DNA of 10,158 bases, taken from NCBI GenBank assembly GCA_003218525.1, contig QHNU01000105.1, positions 1 through 10,158 on the forward strand. Reading direction: 5' to 3'. Positions within the stretch are counted from its first letter, which is position 1. Each line of letters begins with the position of its first letter. Origin of the DNA: Verrucomicrobiota bacterium (GTDB lineage: Bacteria > Verrucomicrobiota > Verrucomicrobiia > Chthoniobacterales > UBA10450). Both the position numbers and the translations under genes were made by a program. The notes beneath the pieces are model-generated. The model searched no databases and was not told where the DNA came from. It saw only the letters and a program-made list of their open reading frames with translations. Of this stretch, positions 6,424 to 10,158 are shown one piece after another.

Positions 6424-7230
6424 ATGCGCGAATTGCTGCTCTGCGCGCCGGATTATTACGGCATCGAATATGAGATCAATCCGTGGATGAGTCGTGCGCG
6501 CGGCGCCGAGACCGAGCTCGTCAAGTCGCAATGGCAAGGCTTACATAAAACGCTCGTCGCGCTCGGTGCCAAAATCGACCTAGTCCCGCCACAGCCCAAA
6601 TTGCCCGACATGGTTTTTACGGCCAACGCCGGGCTCACCGTTGGCCGGCAATTTATCCCGAGCAATTTTCGGCACCAGGAACGGGCCGGCGAAGCGCCGC
6701 ATTTCGCGCGCTGGATGGAATCGCGCGGATATGAAATTCTCTGGTTGCCGAAGGAATTGTATTTCGAGGGAGAAGGGGACGCGCTCTTCGGTGGCGATGC
6801 CCTTTTTTGCGGATACAAATTTCGTAGCGACATCCAATCCCATCGCGCCGTTGCCGACATGCTGGGCTGTCTTGTCATCTCAATCGAGCTCGTCGACCCA
6901 CGGTTTTATCACCTCGACACCTGCTTTTGTCCGCTGCCCGACGGTAGCGCAGTGTGGTTCCCCGCAGCTTTCGATGAATACGGCCAGCGCGCTATCCGCG
7001 GCCATGTTTCTGATTTAATCGACGTTGAAGAAGAGGAGGCGAAGACCTTTTGCTGCAACGCGGTCGTGCTCGGCCGCGATATCGTGCTTCCGGAGGGCGC
7101 GCCTAATCTAGTGCGCACGCTGGAAAGTCGCGATTACCGTTGTCATCAGTTACCGATGTCGGAGTTCCTCAAAGCAGGCGGTGCCTGCAAATGTCTGACA
7201 ATGTTTTTGCCGCAACGGGAGAAGCTCTAG
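6424..7230 (+). CDS. Arginine dihydrolase-like amidinotransferase-fold enzyme (ArgZ N-terminal domain type)
   Basis: A 268-residue stand-alone counterpart of the N-terminal domain of cyanobacterial ArgZ/AgrE, which hydrolyses arginine to ornithine, CO2 and two ammonia. Seen in order: LLCAPDYYGIEYEINPWM (5-22), LPDMVFTANAG (60-70), SNFRHQER (80-87), FEGEGDALF (114-122), GYKFRSD (130-136), DPRFYHLDTCFCPL with His163, and GGACKCLTM with catalytic Cys257. Asn19, Asn68, Arg87 and Glu115 align by motif with ArgZ residues I recall as Asn22, Asn71, Arg90 and Glu118. The second asparagine is linked to dihydrolase rather than plain deiminase activity. The family also contains dimethylarginine dimethylaminohydrolases and arginine deiminases, so the exact product is an inference. 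The six-base gap to the ornithine cyclodeaminase gene favours an arginine-to-ornithine-to-proline operon. It ends before a repeat-bearing spacer. Confidence 0.83.
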   Translation: MRELLLCAPDYYGIEYEINPWMSRARGAETELVKSQWQGLHKTLVALGAKIDLVPPQPKLPDMVFTANAGLTVGRQFIPSNFRHQERAGEAPHFARWMESRGYEILWLPKELYFEGEGDALFGGDALFCGYKFRSDIQSHRAVADMLGCLVISIELVDPRFYHLDTCFCPLPDGSAVWFPAAFDEYGQRAIRGHVSDLIDVEEEEAKTFCCNAVVLGRDIVLPEGAPNLVRTLESRDYRCHQLPMSEFLKAGGACKCLTMFLPQREKL

Positions 7231-7350
7231 GGCTAGTGACGGTCCTAGTTCGATTTGCACAAGTGTTACGCCGACCGGGAGACGGCAGGGATCTCTCATT
7301 GCGCCGTTAACAGATTTGCTCAGGAAATAACCGAAACTACCTCGTAACCG

Positions 7351-7388
7351 ATAATCGCGAGGTCCCTCGCGTTCGCTCGGGATGACGA
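7351..7388. repeat. Second, half copy of the intergenic repeat, with a compact hairpin
   Basis: Positions 7351-7388 match 3792-3829 at 33 of 38 bases on the same strand. Only this arm is recognisable; no good left arm is seen upstream, so it looks truncated or decayed. Within it CGCGAGG (7356-7362) and CCTCGCG (7365-7371) are a perfect 7-bp inverted repeat with a 2-base centre. ACCTCG (7339-7344) can pair alternatively with CGAGGT (7358-7363). It lies between the convergent ArgZ-like and polX genes and could help end transcription from both sides. The rest of the 7231-7409 spacer shows nothing recognisable. Confidence 0.65.
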
Positions 7389-7409
7389 AGCTGCCGCGCC
7401 GGACGATCC

Positions 7410-9170
7410 TTACTCTTGTTCGTGCTTTTTCTTTAGTTCGGCCTCGATTTTTTTCAACGGCAAGCAATTGACGACATCGTCTTTGGTTAGCCATCCCTTC
7501 CGCGCCGCGCCAATGCCGAAGGACAAATCTTGTAGCCGTGCTACTCGATGCGCATCGGGATTGATCACACATCGAACTCCTTTTCTCTTCGCTAGGGGCC
7601 ACCAGCGCCAATCGAGATCGAGTCGCTTCGGAGCAGCGTTTAGCTCAATCCAAGTGCCGGTTCGCGCCGCGGCATCCAAGATCGCGGGAATATCAATCGC
7701 ATACCCTTCGCGTTTCAGGAGCAACCGGCCAGTCGGATGCGCCAGCATTGTGACGTAGGGATTCTCCATCGCTCGGATCACCCGTTTCGTCATTTCGGCT
7801 TCGCTCAAGTTGAGTGTCGAATGAATGGATGCGACGACGAAGTCGAGTTGGGCAAGAGTTTCGTCCGGAAAATCAAGGGAACCGTCGCGCAAGATATCGC
7901 ACTCGATGCCACTGAAAACGCGAATGCCAGTAACCGTTTCGTTTAGGGCTCGAATTTGAGCGCGTTGTACTTTCAGCCGCGATTCATCCAGGCCGTGCGC
8001 CTGGACCGAGCTGCGGCTGTGATCAGCAATGCCGATGTATTCGAGCCCGAGACCGCGCGCCGCTTCCACCATTTCCACGAGCGAATTGTGCCCGTCACTC
8101 GCAGTCGTATGACAGTGGAACGTGCCACACAGGTCTTCCCGCTCGATTAATCGGGGCAAATTTCCCGATTCGGCTGCTTCGAATTCGCCGCAGTTCTCCC
8201 GCAATTCCGGCGGAATGAAATCGAGTCCGAGGGCGCGATAAAGCTCTGCTTCGTCGGTGACTGGTGGGACCTCAACCGCTACCGTTTGGCGTTTCCCGGC
8301 CGTTGTTTGCGGCGCGGGGGCGAGCCGATATTCATTCAGCGTCCAGCCCCGGTCGAGAGCGCGGTTTCGCATCACGATGTTATGCTCCTTGCTGCCGGTG
8401 AAATAATTGAGTGCAAAGGGATATTCCTGGCTGGTGACGACCCGTAGATCGCACTGAATGCCAGATTTAAGCCGCACGCTCGTCTTGGTCGGGCCCCGGG
8501 CGATCACGTTCTCGACCAGCGGGTGAGCGCAAAAGGCTTCTGCGATTGTGTCTGGAGAGCCGCTCGCGATGATCAAATCGAGATCGCGAACTATTTCTTT
8601 TCGGCGCCGGAAGCTTCCGGCCACGGTTACCTGGAGGGCCTTGGCGCATTTGGCCAAATCGCTTCGCAATTGCTCCGCATCGGCCGTGATTTCGCCAAGC
8701 TGAAAAGAACCGGCATGTTTGGTTCGATTGGCAATCGCCTTGCATAATTTCTCTTGAGTGGTCGCGCCAAACCCCGGGAGCTCGGCCACGCGTCCGGATT
8801 CGCACGCTGCCTGCAAATCGGCAATGGAATTGACGTGCAGTTGCTCGTGCAGCGCCTTGATTTTTTTTGCGCCGAGCCCGGGAATAGAAAACAAATCGAG
8901 AATCGCGCCCGGAAACTGCCCACGCAGCTCCTCGAGAAATTTAAGTGAGCCGGTTGTCGCCAACTCCTTCACTTTTGCCGCGATCGCCTTGCCGATGCCG
9001 GGAATCTTTTCCAGCGTCTCCTCGTTTTGCAGGTCAGAAAAGCTCGCGCCCCACGCGTCGATCGAGCGGGCGGCGTTTGTGTAAGCGCGAACCTTAAATG
9101 GATTCTCGCCCTTCAATTCGAGCAAGGTCGCGATTTCGTCGAGGGCACCGGCAATCTCTTCCTTCGTCAT
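7410..9170 (-). CDS. polX: DNA polymerase X family with PHP domain (PolX)
   Basis: This 586-residue protein matches bacterial PolX, a repair polymerase with a PHP-type 3'-5' exonuclease and AP-endonuclease module. Domains in order: an N-terminal 8-kDa-like region with helix-hairpin-helix motifs IPGIG (56-60), IPGLG (96-100) and LPGFG (131-135); a nucleotidyltransferase palm with GSFRRRKEIVRDLDLI (185-200) giving Asp196 and Asp198, and a third acidic residue Asp241 in QCDLRVV; and a PHP domain from about 346 to 575. PHP metal ligands seen are His352 and His354 (FHCHTTASDG), Asp383-His384, Glu423 (GIECDIL), His450, His478 (AHPTGR), Asp539 and His541. Both active sites look complete and the length is normal. 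The start has AGGAG five bases upstream. It is co-transcribed with the transglycosylase gene, nine bases away. A base-excision or gap-filling role is inferred from the family. Confidence 0.95.
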   Translation of the reverse strand: MTKEEIAGALDEIATLLELKGENPFKVRAYTNAARSIDAWGASFSDLQNEETLEKIPGIGKAIAAKVKELATTGSLKFLEELRGQFPGAILDLFSIPGLGAKKIKALHEQLHVNSIADLQAACESGRVAELPGFGATTQEKLCKAIANRTKHAGSFQLGEITADAEQLRSDLAKCAKALQVTVAGSFRRRKEIVRDLDLIIASGSPDTIAEAFCAHPLVENVIARGPTKTSVRLKSGIQCDLRVVTSQEYPFALNYFTGSKEHNIVMRNRALDRGWTLNEYRLAPAPQTTAGKRQTVAVEVPPVTDEAELYRALGLDFIPPELRENCGEFEAAESGNLPRLIEREDLCGTFHCHTTASDGHNSLVEMVEAARGLGLEYIGIADHSRSSVQAHGLDESRLKVQRAQIRALNETVTGIRVFSGIECDILRDGSLDFPDETLAQLDFVVASIHSTLNLSEAEMTKRVIRAMENPYVTMLAHPTGRLLLKREGYAIDIPAILDAAARTGTWIELNAAPKRLDLDWRWWPLAKRKGVRCVINPDAHRVARLQDLSFGIGAARKGWLTKDDVVNCLPLKKIEAELKKKHEQE

Positions 9171-9182
9171 CGTTGCTCCTCA
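9171..9182 (-). promoter_or_regulatory. polX Shine-Dalgarno overlapping the upstream stop codon
   Basis: On the minus strand the transglycosylase TGA stop (9182-9180) runs directly into GGAG, so its final A is the first base of AGGAG (9180-9176), five bases before the polX ATG. This is one of the few clear ribosome binding sites in the window. It implies translational coupling of the two genes and fixes the polX start. Confidence 0.7.
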
Positions 9183-9779
9183 CATCCGCCCGCGGCGCCG
9201 ATAGAACTCGTAACGCTGAATCACACTATCGACGTAGTTCCGTGTAGTCGGAAAATCGATGTTGCGACGAAAAGTCTTCTGCGACAGGGGAGCTGCGATG
9301 TCATTGTTGGCCCAGCGTTGGGCGCGGCTGGCGCCGGCGTTGTATTCGGCGAGGGCAAACGCGGTCGGGTCGGTCTGGTGGTCCCAATGTTGCAAGGCGC
9401 GATGGAGATACCATGTCCCCGCCTCAAGGTTTGTCTTGGGATCGAACAAATCGTTCGGCTGGAAAGTTGTGACATGCGTTTCTTTGGCCCATTCCCGTGC
9501 GGCACGTTCGCTCACTTGCATGAGACCACGCTCGCCGGCGGTTCCAATCTTCCCTGGATCGAACCGGCTTTCACGCCAAACAACGGCCTTTATCAGCATC
9601 GGATCGAGCTGATGCTCGCCGGCGACGGTACGAATGAGATTGTCGAATTGATGGAAACGCGCCGGGCTGAGCCACTCGTAGGCGGTATACACAGCGTCGC
9701 CTGAGCGCAAAGCAAGCAAGCCAAATCCGGCCGCAATCGCGAAGCCGAGGCAAATGATTAACTTGAGCAAGAAGCGCAT
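9180..9779 (-). CDS. Membrane-anchored lytic transglycosylase (SLT domain)
   Basis: A 199-residue protein with an N-terminal hydrophobic segment (about 4-24, after MR) acting as a signal anchor or uncleaved signal, then an SLT-type lytic transglycosylase domain (about 42-190) facing the periplasm. It should cleave the MurNAc-GlcNAc bond of peptidoglycan, forming 1,6-anhydro ends. Seen: LDPMLIKAVVWRESRFDP with catalytic Glu70, then GTAGERGLMQV (79-89), a helix NLEAGTWYLHRAL, and ALAEYNAGASRAQRW (142-156), all classic goose-lysozyme-like SLT motifs. The family is the same as the catalytic domain of Slt70 and MltC/E. It lacks the long alpha-helical superhelix of Slt70, so it is a short type. It is the first gene of the operon with polX, an unusual functional pairing. 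There is no clear ribosome binding site. Confidence 0.93.
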   Translation of the reverse strand: MRFLLKLIICLGFAIAAGFGLLALRSGDAVYTAYEWLSPARFHQFDNLIRTVAGEHQLDPMLIKAVVWRESRFDPGKIGTAGERGLMQVSERAAREWAKETHVTTFQPNDLFDPKTNLEAGTWYLHRALQHWDHQTDPTAFALAEYNAGASRAQRWANNDIAAPLSQKTFRRNIDFPTTRNYVDSVIQRYEFYRRRGRM

Positions 9780-9873
9780 CGTCGATGTGGCAGCGACTTA
9801 ATCATGCCAAATTATTGCATATGCCGGGATCTATCATGGATGGGATGAATCCACGCCTCCGCTGCGCGAGCAA
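9780..9873. promoter_or_regulatory. Divergent spacer between transglycosylase and priA, with a tiny leader frame
   Basis: This 94-base spacer separates divergent genes and should hold both promoters. It has an AT-rich core (9810-9822), but no convincing -35/-10 pair with correct spacing on either strand. A 13-codon frame starts with ATG at 9836 (MDGMNPRLRCASK) and its TGA (9875-9877) overlaps the priA ATG as ATGA. That could couple translation, but so short a frame may be chance. Confidence 0.35.
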
Positions 9874-10158
9874 ATGAAATTGAGCAAGTTCGCCCGCGTG
9901 ATCGTCGATCGTGCCATTCAACGAGAGCTGGATTACGCAATTCCGGAGGTCTTGGCCGATCGCGTGAGCATCGGTTCCCGTGTGCGTGTGCCCTTTCGTG
10001 ACCGGAGCGCGCTGGCCACGGTCGTGGCATTGGTCGACGAGACCAGCGCGAGCGGTATTCGCGAAATCGAGGCCGTAATTGGCGAAGGTCCAACGCTGAG
10101 TCCAACGCTGCTGGAGCTGGCCCGCTGGATATCGACATACTACTGCTGCCCGATCGAA
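9874..10158 (+). CDS. priA: Primosomal replication-restart helicase PriA, N-terminal part (3' end outside window)
   Basis: The first 95 codons of a frame that stays open to the window end. The protein opens MKLSKFARVIVDRAIQRELD, continues with YAIPEVLADRVSIGSRVRVPFRDRSALATVV (21-51), and reaches LLELARWISTYYCCPI (79-94). This is the 3'-DNA-binding domain of PriA, including the hallmark start (A-VIVD-A---LDY-IP) and the basic VRVPF strand that holds the 3' end of the leading strand at forks. Known role: a superfamily 2 helicase that recognises stalled forks and loads the replicative helicase. The helicase motors and zinc cysteines lie beyond the window, so integrity cannot be judged. The ATG at 9874 fits the family start; other nearby ATGs are out of frame. 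It is divergent from the transglycosylase-polX operon. Confidence 0.9.
   Translation, partial: MKLSKFARVIVDRAIQRELDYAIPEVLADRVSIGSRVRVPFRDRSALATVVALVDETSASGIREIEAVIGEGPTLSPTLLELARWISTYYCCPIE

Noticed and set aside
7150..7611. 153-codon minus-strand frame containing SFVIPSEREGP
   Set aside because: It is a translation of the intergenic repeat joined to out-of-frame ends of polX and the ArgZ-like gene. Peptides like this are a known misannotation pattern for such repeats.
9027..9704. Long open frame of 225 codons on the plus strand
   Set aside because: It is antisense to the transglycosylase and the 5' end of polX, both of which carry complete family motifs. The translated product has no recognisable domain.

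Overview
The window is a moderately GC-rich, gene-dense stretch of an ordinary bacterial chromosome. It holds no tRNA, rRNA, CRISPR array, insertion sequence, integrase or phage gene that I can see. The gene mix suggests a free-living, probably soil-type Gram-negative bacterium: a periplasmic Cu/Zn superoxide dismutase, a YhaM-like HD exoribonuclease, a solitary DNA methylase, a PolX polymerase, and an ornithine cyclodeaminase of the archaeal/cyanobacterial type. Something in or near Verrucomicrobia is my impression, not a demonstrated placement.

Layout from left to right. The plus strand opens with the 3' half of an N-carbamoylputrescine amidase gene, followed by sodC and the YhaM-like gene. 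The YhaM-like gene meets a minus-strand block tail to tail, with the stop codons overlapping. That block is a secreted alpha/beta hydrolase preceded by an orphan N4/N6 DNA methyltransferase. The methyltransferase start codon lies inside a hairpin-forming intergenic repeat. The plus strand resumes with thiG, again overlapping tail to tail with a minus-strand 76-residue gene of unknown function. A weakly supported 46-residue reading frame lies just upstream of that small gene.

The most informative block is 5182-7230. Two tightly spaced plus-strand genes encode a TIGR00300/LOR-SDH-type ornithine cyclodeaminase and an ArgZ-type amidinotransferase-fold arginine hydrolase. In cyanobacteria these two activities are fused in one protein (AgrE/ArgZ). 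Here they are separate genes in reversed order, and together they should convert arginine to ornithine and then proline, releasing ammonia. The amidase at the left edge belongs to another arginine-derived route, agmatine to putrescine, so the neighbourhood has two unlinked steps of arginine nitrogen metabolism.

A degenerate second copy of the intergenic repeat follows the arginine pair. Next comes a minus-strand two-gene operon of a lytic transglycosylase and a DNA polymerase X. The Shine-Dalgarno sequence of polX starts at the last base of the transglycosylase stop codon. After a short AT-rich divergent spacer, the plus strand ends with the first 95 codons of priA. No gene-free stretch exceeds 300 bases; the longest gap is 4949-5181. 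I found no clear evidence for a wholly new biological system. The strongest candidates for a second look are the split arginine-to-proline operon and the repeat hairpin that embeds the methyltransferase start.
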